From Marinibaculum sp040216765 (GTDB taxonomy: Bacteria > Pseudomonadota > Alphaproteobacteria > Ferrovibrionales > Ferrovibrionaceae), in NCBI GenBank assembly GCA_040216765.1, contig JAVJON010000007.1, positions 186,001 to 250,000 on the forward strand: a DNA stretch of 64,000 bases. The letters run 5' to 3'. The notes beneath the pieces were generated by a model. It made no database searches. It saw only the letters and a list, made by a program, of their open reading frames with translations, and was not told the DNA's origin. A program made the translations under genes and the position numbers. Each line of letters opens with the position of its first letter. Position 1 is the first letter of the stretch. This document shows, one piece after another, positions 45,268-53,393 of the stretch.

Positions 45268-46595
45268 CCGGCAGCAGCTTCGAGGCCGAGCTCGAGGCCG
45301 CCCGCCGTCGCCACCGCGCCGGCGAGGCCGGGCCGGCCGCCGCGATCTACCGGCGCCTGCAGGCGCAGGACCCGTCGCACCCCGAGCCCTGGCACCTGCT
45401 GGCGGTCGTGGCCCATCAGCAGGGCGCCCAGGAACAGGCCCTGGCCCTGGCGGATGCGGCCATCGCGCGCGACCCCGGTCGGGCGCAGTACCACAACACA
45501 CGGGGCGGCGCGCTGCGCCTGCTGAACCGGCTGGCGGAGGCGCGGGATGCCTATCGCCACGCCCATGACCTGGACCCGGGCACGGCGCTCTATGCGACCA
45601 ACCTGTCCGTGGTCCTGCTGGAGGGCGGTGCGGCGGGCGAGGCCCTGGCCCTGGCGGAGCGGGCGCTGGACGCCGGCGGGGCCGCGGACCCGGCGGCCCT
45701 GAACAGCCATGCCCTGGCGCTGCAGGCGCTGGACCGGCTGCCCGAGGCATTGGCCAGCCTGGAGCGCCTGGCCGCGGTGGCGCCGGATTTCGCCGACGGC
45801 CAGAGCAACCGCCGGGTGGTGCTGCTGCAATTGGGCCGCACGGCTGCCGCACGGGAGGCGGCGCAGGACTGGCTGGCGCGCGCGCCGGCCGACCGCGACG
45901 CCCTGACCCATCTGGCTGCCGCCCTGGCGCAGGGCGGGGCGGCGGAGGCCCTGGACGATCTGGTGCGGCTGGACGGCCATCTGCAGGCCGTGGTGCCGGA
46001 CCTGCCTGGTGGCGCGGTGCCGGACGCGGCCTTCAACGCGGCGCTGGCGGCCCATTGCCTTGGCCATCCGACCCTGCAGGCGGACCGGCATGGCAAGGCC
46101 ACGGCCGCGGGACGGCAGACCGACGACCTGACCGTCGGCGCGCCGCCGCAACTTCATGCCCTTCTGGCCGGGCTGGACCGCGCGGCGCGGCAGGCGGCGG
46201 CGGCCCATGCCGGCGCCGCGCCGGCGCATCCCTGGGCCGGCCACCCGCCGCGGGACTGGCGGATGCGGGTCTGGGCGACGGTGCTGCACCAGGGCGGCCA
46301 TCAGCGTCCGCATACCCATCCGGCCGGGTGGATGAGCGGCGTCTACTATGTGCAGGTGCCCGGTATCGATGCGGTCGCGGTCCCGCCGGGCACTGGCGGG
46401 GAGCGCGCCGGCTGGATCGAGTTCGGGCGCCCCGACCCGGCGCTGCGGGTGCAGCGGGGCTTCCGGCTCCGCGACGTCCAGCCGGTGGCCGGCCAGGCAC
46501 TTCTGTTTCCCTCGTACTTCTGGCACCGCACCCATTCATTTGCCGGTAAGGGTTATCGCATAAGTATAGCCTTCGATTTCATTCCCACGGCATGA
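45264..46595 (+). CDS. TPR-repeat protein with 2OG-Fe(II) oxygenase domain
   Basis: 443 residues. N-terminal half (about 5-250) has several TPR-like repeats (AAIYRRLQAQDPSHPEPWHLLAVVAHQQG, ALALADAAIARDPGRAQYHNTRGGAL, AYRHAHDLDPGTALYATNLSVVLLEGG). The C-terminal part is a 2OG-FeII_Oxy_5-type domain: HTHPAGWMSGVYYVQVPG supplies the first metal His and the SGxYY strand, and LFPSYFWHRTHSF supplies the distal His, with RISIAFDF closing the fold. It is therefore expected to hydroxylate or otherwise oxidise a peptide or small substrate using oxygen and 2-oxoglutarate. Starts at GTG 45264 inside the CaiB stop (GTGA). Confidence 0.82.
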   Translation: MTGSSFEAELEAARRRHRAGEAGPAAAIYRRLQAQDPSHPEPWHLLAVVAHQQGAQEQALALADAAIARDPGRAQYHNTRGGALRLLNRLAEARDAYRHAHDLDPGTALYATNLSVVLLEGGAAGEALALAERALDAGGAADPAALNSHALALQALDRLPEALASLERLAAVAPDFADGQSNRRVVLLQLGRTAAAREAAQDWLARAPADRDALTHLAAALAQGGAAEALDDLVRLDGHLQAVVPDLPGGAVPDAAFNAALAAHCLGHPTLQADRHGKATAAGRQTDDLTVGAPPQLHALLAGLDRAARQAAAAHAGAAPAHPWAGHPPRDWRMRVWATVLHQGGHQRPHTHPAGWMSGVYYVQVPGIDAVAVPPGTGGERAGWIEFGRPDPALRVQRGFRLRDVQPVAGQALLFPSYFWHRTHSFAGKGYRISIAFDFIPTA

Positions 46596-46698
46596 CCGCC
46601 ATGCGGTCGCACCGTACCTGCCGTGAAGCTATCCTGGCCGGCACGTCAGGGCGGCGCAGTCAACTTTGGGAGGCCGGCATGGCCGGGGAGGGGGGCGC

Positions 46699-47214
46699 AT
46701 GAGACAGCCGGCCATCGCGGTCGACACCGCATTCGCGGCGATGTCCTGCGAGGCGGAGTCCCACAATGTCAGCCCGGTGACCCTCCTGGCGACGGACTAC
46801 CTGAACCACTTCAACGAGGTGGTGATGCTGCTGGAGATGCTGCCGATGGCGCCGGAATGCGCCGAGGATGTCCGCAGCTGGCGGCCGAAGAGCTATGTCC
46901 AGCATTTCCGGGATTCCGCCTTCACCGATCGCGACTTCGCGATCCACGCCTACGACGCCGCTCCCGCGGAGTACCGGCAGCCCTTCGACAAGACGGTGGA
47001 GGCGCTGAACGGCCAGATCGCCGCGGCGGTCGCGGAATGCTGCGCCCTGGCCGAAGCCGGGGACATGACGGCGCTGGAGCGGGCCACCGCCCTGCATGTG
47101 CCCCTTCTGCACGCGACCACGGAACGGGCCAGCGCGCTGATCCACGGCAATATCGAGGTCGATGTCGCTGCCGCGGATGCGCAGGCGGCGATCGACGCCC
47201 TGTTCGACGACTGA
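46699..47214 (+). CDS. hypothetical helical protein
   Basis: 171 residues, not recognised. Mostly helical: VSPVTLLATDYLNHFNEVVMLLEMLPMAPE, KSYVQHFRDSAFTDRDFAIHAYDAAP, FDKTVEALNGQIAAAVAECCALAEAGD. Ends in a Asp-rich tail. The long helices with paired acidic and His residues might suit a metal- or ligand-binding bundle, but no motif proves this. GGGGAGGGG precedes ATG 46699. 103 bp after the TPR/oxygenase gene, so a functional link is possible. Confidence 0.65.
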   Translation: MRQPAIAVDTAFAAMSCEAESHNVSPVTLLATDYLNHFNEVVMLLEMLPMAPECAEDVRSWRPKSYVQHFRDSAFTDRDFAIHAYDAAPAEYRQPFDKTVEALNGQIAAAVAECCALAEAGDMTALERATALHVPLLHATTERASALIHGNIEVDVAAADAQAAIDALFDD

Positions 47215-47283
47215 GCCCTCTGCGCGCGCATATGTGAAGGCGCCCGGCGCGCAAGGGCCTTGCCAGGGCTGCGAGACGGTTGC

Positions 47284-48357
47284 ATGTCGGGCGGCATGAA
47301 CCTGCAAAACCGCATCGGGGCCAGCGGCCCCATCCTCGCGCTGCTGCTCTGCTTTTGTGCGGGGCTGGCAGCCACGCCCGCAAATGCCCTGGACATCCCC
47401 GCGACCTGGCCGGACGCCGATGGCGCGCGCGGCGCGGAGGTTCGCTTCCCCACGGCCAGCCCGTTCTCCCTGGCCGAGGTGGCCGCCGGGGTCGCGCCGG
47501 CGGACGAGGCGATTGGCTATTTCTTCCTGCCCGCGGAGGCTTCGCCGGCGCATCCGGTGCCCGCGGTCGTGATGCTGCATGGCGCCGGCGGCATCCAGGG
47601 GGCGCGGGAACTCGCCTATGGCGCCCAGTTGGCGGAGATGGGAATCGCCGCTCTGGTGGTCGACGTGTTCGGGGCCCGCCGCGACATCGCGACGGGTTTC
47701 GTGAACCGCCTGATCAACATCACGGAATCGGCAATGGTGACCGACGCCTATGCCGCCCTGGACTGGCTCGATGCCAGGCCCGAGGTGGATGCCCGCAATA
47801 CCGTGTTGATCGGCTTTTCCTACGGCGCCATGGCGACGGTGTTCGCCGCCTATGAGCAGGTTGCCGGACTGTTCGCCGATGGCGATGCGCCGCGCTTTGC
47901 GGGCCATGTGGCCTTCTATGGGCCCTGCATCGCGCGCTTCCGGGAGAACCGGACGACCGGCGCGCCGGTCCTGTTCCTGTCCGGCGCACGCGACGCGATC
48001 GTGGACCAGGAGCGCTGCGGCGAGATCCGGGACGACCTGCGCCGTGGCGGCTCGCCGGTCACGGATATCGTCTATCCCGAGGGCATGCACCAGTGGGACG
48101 GGCATTTCGGCAGCCCGCGGATGATCGGCCGCAACCTGGCGCCCTGCCGCCTGCAGGTCGGCCCGGACTTCAGCGTGATCGACCTGAACAGCACGCTGCC
48201 GATGGCCAGCACCTTCTTCCGGAAGGTGATCCTCGGTCTCTGCGCGGGCTCGGAAGGCTATATGATCGGCCGCGACGACGCGGTCCGGGCGCAATCCAAC
48301 GCGGAGCTGGGCCGTTTCCTGGAACGGGTCTTCAACGGCCGGCAGGGCGCGTCCTAG
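47284..48357 (+). CDS. secreted dienelactone-hydrolase-like alpha/beta hydrolase
   Basis: 357 residues with a signal peptide (ILALLLCFCAGLAATPANA). The alpha/beta hydrolase core shows PAVVMLHGAGGIQGA, the nucleophile Ser179 in IGFSYGAMAT, VLFLSGARDAIVDQERC with the acid Asp, and GMHQWDGHFG with the His. Family members hydrolyse lactones or esters; the periplasmic location makes a dienelactone role less likely. Downstream is the 135-bp repeat array. Confidence 0.85.
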   Translation: MSGGMNLQNRIGASGPILALLLCFCAGLAATPANALDIPATWPDADGARGAEVRFPTASPFSLAEVAAGVAPADEAIGYFFLPAEASPAHPVPAVVMLHGAGGIQGARELAYGAQLAEMGIAALVVDVFGARRDIATGFVNRLINITESAMVTDAYAALDWLDARPEVDARNTVLIGFSYGAMATVFAAYEQVAGLFADGDAPRFAGHVAFYGPCIARFRENRTTGAPVLFLSGARDAIVDQERCGEIRDDLRRGGSPVTDIVYPEGMHQWDGHFGSPRMIGRNLAPCRLQVGPDFSVIDLNSTLPMASTFFRKVILGLCAGSEGYMIGRDDAVRAQSNAELGRFLERVFNGRQGAS

Positions 48358-48374
48358 GCGCCCCGCCACGCCTT

Positions 48375-48983
48375 CCCCGTCGTTCTCGGGCTCGACCCGG
48401 GAACCCATTCCGCCGGCCCTGCGGCGCCCTGAGGATTGCGGAATGGATGGCCGGCTCAGGGCCGGCCATGACGGCCAGTGGGGGGATCCGCTCGCCTCCC
48501 GGCGCCACCTCCCCGTCGTTCTCGGGCTTGACCCGAGAACCCATTCCGCCAGTCCTGCGGCGCCTCGAGGATTGCGGCATGGATGGCCGGCTCAGGGCCG
48601 GCCATGACGGCCTGTGAGGGGATCGCTCGCCTCCCGGCGCCACCTCCCCGTCGTTCTCGGGCTTGACCCGGGAACCCATTCCGCCGGCCCTGCGGCGCTT
48701 TGAGGAATGCGGAATGGATAGCCGGCTCAGGGCTGGCCATGACGGCCTGAGGGGGATCGCTCCCCTCCGCCACGCCTTCCCCGTCATTCTCGGGCTTGAC
48801 CCGGGAACCCATTCCGCCAGCCCTGCGGCGCCCTGAGGATTGGGGAATGGATGGCCGGCTCAAGGCCGGCCATGACAGCGTGAGGGGGATCGCTCCCCTC
48901 CCGGCGCCACGCCTTCCCCGTCGTTCGCGGGCTTGACCCGGGAACCCATTCCGCCGGCCCTGCGGCGCCCTGAGGATTGCGGA
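48375..48983. repeat. five-copy tandem array of palindromic 133-137 bp units
   Basis: Units begin with a CCCCGTCGTTCTCGGG-type sequence at 48375, 48511, 48646, 48779 and 48916, spaced 136, 135, 133 and 137 bp; the fifth is truncated at 48983, 20 bp before the malic enzyme stop. Each complete unit holds three hairpins: TTCTCGGG/CCCGRGAA (perfect in unit 2), CATTCCGC/GCGGAATG, and ATGGCCGGC-TCAGG-GCCGGCCAT (48447-48469 in unit 1). They fill the gap between the convergent hydrolase and malic enzyme genes, so they may act as bidirectional terminators. They resemble palindromic intergenic elements common in alphaproteobacteria and are not CRISPR repeats. Confidence 0.92.
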
Positions 48984-49002
48984 GCGTGGGGGGCGTCCGC
49001 TC

Positions 49003-50712
49003 CTACGCCGGGACGATCGGGCGGTACTGCGGCGTCCAGAAGCGGGCGGTGATCCGCGCGGAGATCTCGGCATCGCCGAGCGCAGGCGCCAGCCCCTCCT
49101 TCACCGCCTGGCGGGCCACGGCCTCGGCGATTTTCACGCTTACCGCACGCGCATCCGCCAGGGGCGGCAGGATCGCGCCGGCCTTGTCGGTCAATGCGGG
49201 CGCCTGGTCGCCGAGGGCGCGGGAGGCCGCCATGAACATGGCGTCGCTGACCCGCGTGGCGCCGACCGCGAGGATGCCCAGGCCCATGCCGGGGAAGATG
49301 TAGGAGTTGTTGCACTGGGCGATCGGATAGGTCTTGCCGTTGTGGGTCACAGGCGCAAAGGGGCTGCCGCTGGCCACCAGCGCGCGGCCGTCGCTCCACT
49401 GGAGGACCTGCGCCGGGGTCGCCTCCACCCGCGAGGTCGGGTTCGACAGCGGGAAGACGATCGGCCGCTCGTGACGGGCGGCCAGGGTGCGGATGATGGT
49501 CTCGGTGAACAGGCCCGGCTGTCCCGACACGCCCAGCAGCACGTCGGGGCCCGCCTTGTCGGCCACCATGTCCAGGCCGATCGCGGCCCCGGGGTCCATG
49601 CCCAGGCTCCGCACATGGTCCGCCGGCTGTGCCAGCGGCTTCTGGAAGTCGAGCAGGTTCGGCATGGCGTCATGCAGCAGGCCGTAGCGGTCGACCATGA
49701 ACATGCGGCGCCGCGCCTCGTCCGGCGGTAGCCCTTCCTCGACCAGGGCCTGCATGATCTGCGTGGCGATGCCGCAGCCCGCCGCGCCGGCGCCCAGGAA
49801 GGCGAAGCGCATCTCCGACAGCTTGCGGCCGACCACATTGGCCGCCGCGATCAGGGTGCCGACGGCGACGCAGGCGGTACCCTGGATATCGTCGTTGAAG
49901 GTGCAGAGCTGGTCGCGATAGCGGTTCAGCAGCGGCCCGGCATGGGTCTGCGCGAAATCCTCGAACTGGAACAGGACGTTCGGCCAGCGCCGCTTGACCG
50001 CCTGGATCACCCGGTCGAGGAAATCGTCATAGTCCTGGCCGGTGACCCGCTCGTGCCTCCAGCCGATATAGAGCGGGTCGTCCAGCCGTTCCTGGTTGTT
50101 GGTGCCCACATCCAGCAGGATCGGCAGGGTGGTGGCCGGGTCGATGCCGCCGCAGGCGGTATAGAGCGACAGCTTGCCGATCGGGATGCCCATGCCGCCG
50201 GCGCCCTGGTCGCCCAGGCCCAGGATCCGCTCGCCGTCGGTGGCGACGATCACCTGCACGTCGGGCAGGGGGACATTGTCCAGGATCCGGTCGATCTTGT
50301 CGCGATCCGGATAGCTGATGAACAGGCCGCGCGGGCGGCGGTAGATCTCGCTGAAGGTCTGGCAGGCCTCTCCCACCGTCGGGGTGTAGAGGATCGGCAT
50401 CATCTCCGGCAGATGCTCAATCACCAGCCGGTAGAACAGGGTCTCGTTGCGGTCCTGCAGGGCGCGCAGATAGATGTGGCGCTCCAGGTCGTCCTTCTTG
50501 CGGCCATAGGCCTCGTAGGTGCGGTGGACCTGGTCGCCCAGGGTGGAGACATGCGGCGGCAGCAGGCCGCGCAGGCCGAGCCGGTCGCGCTCCGCCTCGT
50601 CGAACGCCGTGCTCTTGTTCAGCAGCGCATGTTCCAGCAGCGCGGCGCCGCGCAGGTCCGTGGCGATCGGGTCGGTGCTGCTGTGGCCGTGCGTGTCGGA
50701 TGCGTCAGGCAT
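49003..50712 (-). CDS. NAD-type malic enzyme
   Basis: 569-residue malic enzyme (oxidative decarboxylation of malate to pyruvate), of the short SfcA/MaeA class without a phosphotransacetylase domain. Conserved: YTPTVGEACQTFSEIYRRPRGLFIS, ATDGERILGLGDQGAGGMGIPIGKL, FEDFAQTHA, FNDDIQGTACVAVG with metal ligands, FLGAGAAGCGIA (dinucleotide fold) and FPLSNPTSRVEATP. Likely NAD-linked by class. The start is ATG 50712, with GGGGGG upstream. Transcribed in the same direction as and 51 bp after the acetolactate decarboxylase gene. Confidence 0.95.
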   Translation of the reverse strand: MPDASDTHGHSSTDPIATDLRGAALLEHALLNKSTAFDEAERDRLGLRGLLPPHVSTLGDQVHRTYEAYGRKKDDLERHIYLRALQDRNETLFYRLVIEHLPEMMPILYTPTVGEACQTFSEIYRRPRGLFISYPDRDKIDRILDNVPLPDVQVIVATDGERILGLGDQGAGGMGIPIGKLSLYTACGGIDPATTLPILLDVGTNNQERLDDPLYIGWRHERVTGQDYDDFLDRVIQAVKRRWPNVLFQFEDFAQTHAGPLLNRYRDQLCTFNDDIQGTACVAVGTLIAAANVVGRKLSEMRFAFLGAGAAGCGIATQIMQALVEEGLPPDEARRRMFMVDRYGLLHDAMPNLLDFQKPLAQPADHVRSLGMDPGAAIGLDMVADKAGPDVLLGVSGQPGLFTETIIRTLAARHERPIVFPLSNPTSRVEATPAQVLQWSDGRALVASGSPFAPVTHNGKTYPIAQCNNSYIFPGMGLGILAVGATRVSDAMFMAASRALGDQAPALTDKAGAILPPLADARAVSVKIAEAVARQAVKEGLAPALGDAEISARITARFWTPQYRPIVPA

Positions 50713-50763
50713 GAGTTGTTTTCCCCCCAAGGGATTTCGGGATCGCTGGCCGGCATCTGCCGC

Positions 50764-51576
50764 TCAGGATTCAGTTGTCTGGATGTCCTTGTGGAGGTCG
50801 CCGCCCGCCAGCTCCGCCTCGTCGAAATCGGAGGAATGCTGCGGGATCTCCAGGTGAAGGTTGATCGTATGGTCGATGGCCAGCCGCCCCTCGGCGATGG
50901 TGAACGCGGTCATATGGCCGCCGCAGGTCCGCGCATCGTCGATGAAGTGCAGGTGATAACCGGGAATGTTGATGCCGACGGTATAGTCCGGCAGGCGGAA
51001 GCCGATCAGGCTGCCGCGGATGTCGCGATACTCGAACTTCGGCTGGTGCTTCACCACCTCCACCATCGGCGGATAGGGCTTCTCCTGCCGCGGGACGGTG
51101 CGCACGGCGACATGGCTGAACAGGCCATCGACCCGGACCGCATAGAAGCCGTTGCGCTTGCGGGCGATGCTGTCCAGCAGCGCCTCGAGGGCCTTGCGGT
51201 CCATCGGCGCATCGATCGCCTGCTCCACCTCCGCCTGGAAGAACATCACCGACGAGAACGGCGTCTGCCAGTCCGGGTCGACGGCATGGGCCTTGCCGTC
51301 GGCGCGCAGGGCGAAGAACGCCCCGTCGATCAGCACCATCTCGCCGTCCAGGGCGTTGAAGGTGCCCAGGCCGAAATCGCCGTGCTGCGCCAGCTCGCGG
51401 AAGGTCATCTCGCCGTCATAGACCCCGTTCAGCAGGGCCGACATCATCGAGGTCTGGAAGAACTCCTGGGCCTTCTCGTGGTCGTCGTGGATGCTCGCTT
51501 TCCCGTCATGATGGGCGTGCAGCGCGCGCGCGAACATGATCTCCGGGTCGCGGTGATGGTCCTCGTCGTCGGTCAT
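50764..51576 (-). CDS. alsD: alpha-acetolactate decarboxylase
   Basis: 270-residue enzyme converting acetolactate to acetoin and CO2. Features: MTFRELAQHGDFGLGTFNALDGEMVLIDGAFFALRADG, the later region RGSLIGFRLPDYTVGINIPGYHLHFIDDARTCGGHM, where H-x-H plus a third His form the zinc site, and GHMTAFTIAEGRLAIDHTINLHLEIP. A His/Asp-rich N-terminal stretch (DDEDHHRDPEIMF, HAHHDGKASIHDDHEK) is longer than usual. Start 51576. Sits between alsS and malic enzyme genes. Confidence 0.94.
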   Translation of the reverse strand: MTDDEDHHRDPEIMFARALHAHHDGKASIHDDHEKAQEFFQTSMMSALLNGVYDGEMTFRELAQHGDFGLGTFNALDGEMVLIDGAFFALRADGKAHAVDPDWQTPFSSVMFFQAEVEQAIDAPMDRKALEALLDSIARKRNGFYAVRVDGLFSHVAVRTVPRQEKPYPPMVEVVKHQPKFEYRDIRGSLIGFRLPDYTVGINIPGYHLHFIDDARTCGGHMTAFTIAEGRLAIDHTINLHLEIPQHSSDFDEAELAGGDLHKDIQTTES

Positions 51577-51619
51577 CAACTGTCTCCGTTCGCGGTGCGG
51601 CGGCGGGGCGGTCGCCCTG

Positions 51620-53281
51620 TCAGTTCGCCCGTTCCGGGTCCATCGCCCGGCACAGCGCATCATTGTCGCGATAGTCGATCGGCACGTCGACAATCACCGG
51701 GCCGGGCTCGTCCAGCGCGCGCTTCAGCACCGGCGCGATCTCTTCCGGCGCGTTGATCCGCATGCCCTTGGCACCGAAGCTCTCGGCGAACCCGACGAGG
51801 TCCGGGCTGCCGAAATGCACCGCGGAATCGCGGCCGTATTTCATCATCTGCTGGATCCGCACCATGTCATAGCTGCCGTCGCGCCAGACCATGTGGACGA
51901 ACGGGGTCTTCAGGCGCACTGCGGTCTCCAGCTCCACCGCCGAGAACAGGAAGCCGCCATCGCCGGAGATCGAGATCACCTTCTTGCCCGGCCGCGCGAG
52001 GCATGCGCCGATCGCCCAGGGCAGGGCCACGCCCAGGGTCTGCTGGCCGTTGCTGAACAGCAGCCGGTGCGGCTCGAAGCTCAGGAAGTAGCGGGCCATC
52101 CAGATGTAGTGGGAGCCGATATCGCAGGCCACGGTGACATCGTCGCCGACCAGCTGGCGCAGCTCGTGGATCACGCGCAGCGGGTGCACTGGCGTGCCGC
52201 CATGGCCGGCACCCTCGTCGATCTGGGCGAACAGCTCCTTGCGCAGCGGCCCGGCATGGGCCAGGTCGCCGATCGTCTTGGGGCGGCCAAGCCGGTCGCC
52301 CAGCGCGTCCAGGGTCGCCGGGATGTCGCCGACCAGCTCGACGGCAGGATCGTAGAAGGTGTCGATATCGGCGGCGGCATAGTCGACATGGATGATCTTG
52401 CGCCGGCCGGCCTTGTTCCAGATCCGCGGGTCGTACTCCACCGGGTCGAAGCCGACGCTGACCACCAGGTCCGCGGCGGCGATCAGCCGGTCGCCCGGCT
52501 GGTTCAGGAACAGGCCCACCCGGCCCACGAAGCAGTCCAGCAGCTGGCGGGAGACGACGCCGGCCCCCTCGTAGGTGCAGATTGTGGCCAGCGGGAAACG
52601 CTGCAGCAGCCGGCGGATCGCCGCCGCCGGCGCGGCGCGGCTGCCGTTCAGGCCGATGAACAGGACCGGGCTGGCGGCGGCGTCGATCAGGGCCGCCGCC
52701 GCGCCGATCGCCCTGGCATCGGCGGCCCCCATCGCGGTCGCGCCGGTGGGGCCGATCACCGGTACCGCCGTCGGGTCGCCCAGCACGTCCTGCGGCACCG
52801 ACAGGAAGGCGCCGCCGGCGCGGGGCGTCGCGGCGGCCCGGAAGGCGTTGGCCAGCGCCTCCGACAGGTCGTCTGCGTCCTGCACCTCCGCGCTGTACTT
52901 GGCGAAGCCCTTGAACACCGCGACATTGTCCAGCGACTGGTGGGTGCGCTTCAGACGCTGGCCGCGCGCCACGGCGCCGCCGATCGCCACCAGCGGGTCG
53001 CCGTCGCCGCTGGCGGTCAGCACGCCGGTCGCCAGGTTGGTGACGCCGGGGCCGGAGGTCGCGATCGCCACACCCGGCCGGCCGGTGATGCGGCCGATCG
53101 CCTGGCCGATGAAGCAGGCATTCTGTTCGTGCCGGCAGACGGTCAGCTGGATGGAGGAGTCGACCAGGGCATCGAACAGGGCGTCGATCTTCGCGCCGGG
53201 AATCCCGAACGCATGCTTGACACCCTGGGCTTCGAGCGAGCGGGCAAGGAGCACCGCGCCCTTGCATGGAGTGTCGGTCAT
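51620..53281 (-). CDS. alsS: catabolic acetolactate synthase
   Basis: 553-residue thiamine-diphosphate enzyme joining two pyruvates to acetolactate. Conserved Glu52 in CRHEQNACFIGQ (needed for TPP activation), TSGPGVTNLATG, and the TPP/Mg motif GDGGFLFSAVELETAVR with DGSYDMVRIQQ. Single-subunit, without visible flavin-binding residues of the anabolic type, and it sits directly before alsD, so the catabolic acetoin role is preferred. ATG 53281; 43 bp ahead of alsD. Confidence 0.92.
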   Translation of the reverse strand: MTDTPCKGAVLLARSLEAQGVKHAFGIPGAKIDALFDALVDSSIQLTVCRHEQNACFIGQAIGRITGRPGVAIATSGPGVTNLATGVLTASGDGDPLVAIGGAVARGQRLKRTHQSLDNVAVFKGFAKYSAEVQDADDLSEALANAFRAAATPRAGGAFLSVPQDVLGDPTAVPVIGPTGATAMGAADARAIGAAAALIDAAASPVLFIGLNGSRAAPAAAIRRLLQRFPLATICTYEGAGVVSRQLLDCFVGRVGLFLNQPGDRLIAAADLVVSVGFDPVEYDPRIWNKAGRRKIIHVDYAAADIDTFYDPAVELVGDIPATLDALGDRLGRPKTIGDLAHAGPLRKELFAQIDEGAGHGGTPVHPLRVIHELRQLVGDDVTVACDIGSHYIWMARYFLSFEPHRLLFSNGQQTLGVALPWAIGACLARPGKKVISISGDGGFLFSAVELETAVRLKTPFVHMVWRDGSYDMVRIQQMMKYGRDSAVHFGSPDLVGFAESFGAKGMRINAPEEIAPVLKRALDEPGPVIVDVPIDYRDNDALCRAMDPERAN

Positions 53282-53393
53282 GGCAGCTTCCTGGTCCGTT
53301 TCCTGTTCCCCGGCGCCACGCCCGGCACCTGTCCGGAAGCGCAGCGGCGCCGAATATAGTCCAGCGGGCGTCCGAAAAGTACGTCCGATTGCG

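Noticed and set aside
48375..48983. CRISPR array
   Set aside because: Units are 133-137 bp with no short identical repeats separated by unique spacers, and there are no cas genes nearby.
48332..49073. Minus-strand frames with repeated MGSRVKPENDGE-type peptides
   Set aside because: They run through the palindromic repeat array; such peptides are a frequent false annotation from this repeat class and the frame simply follows the 135-bp period.
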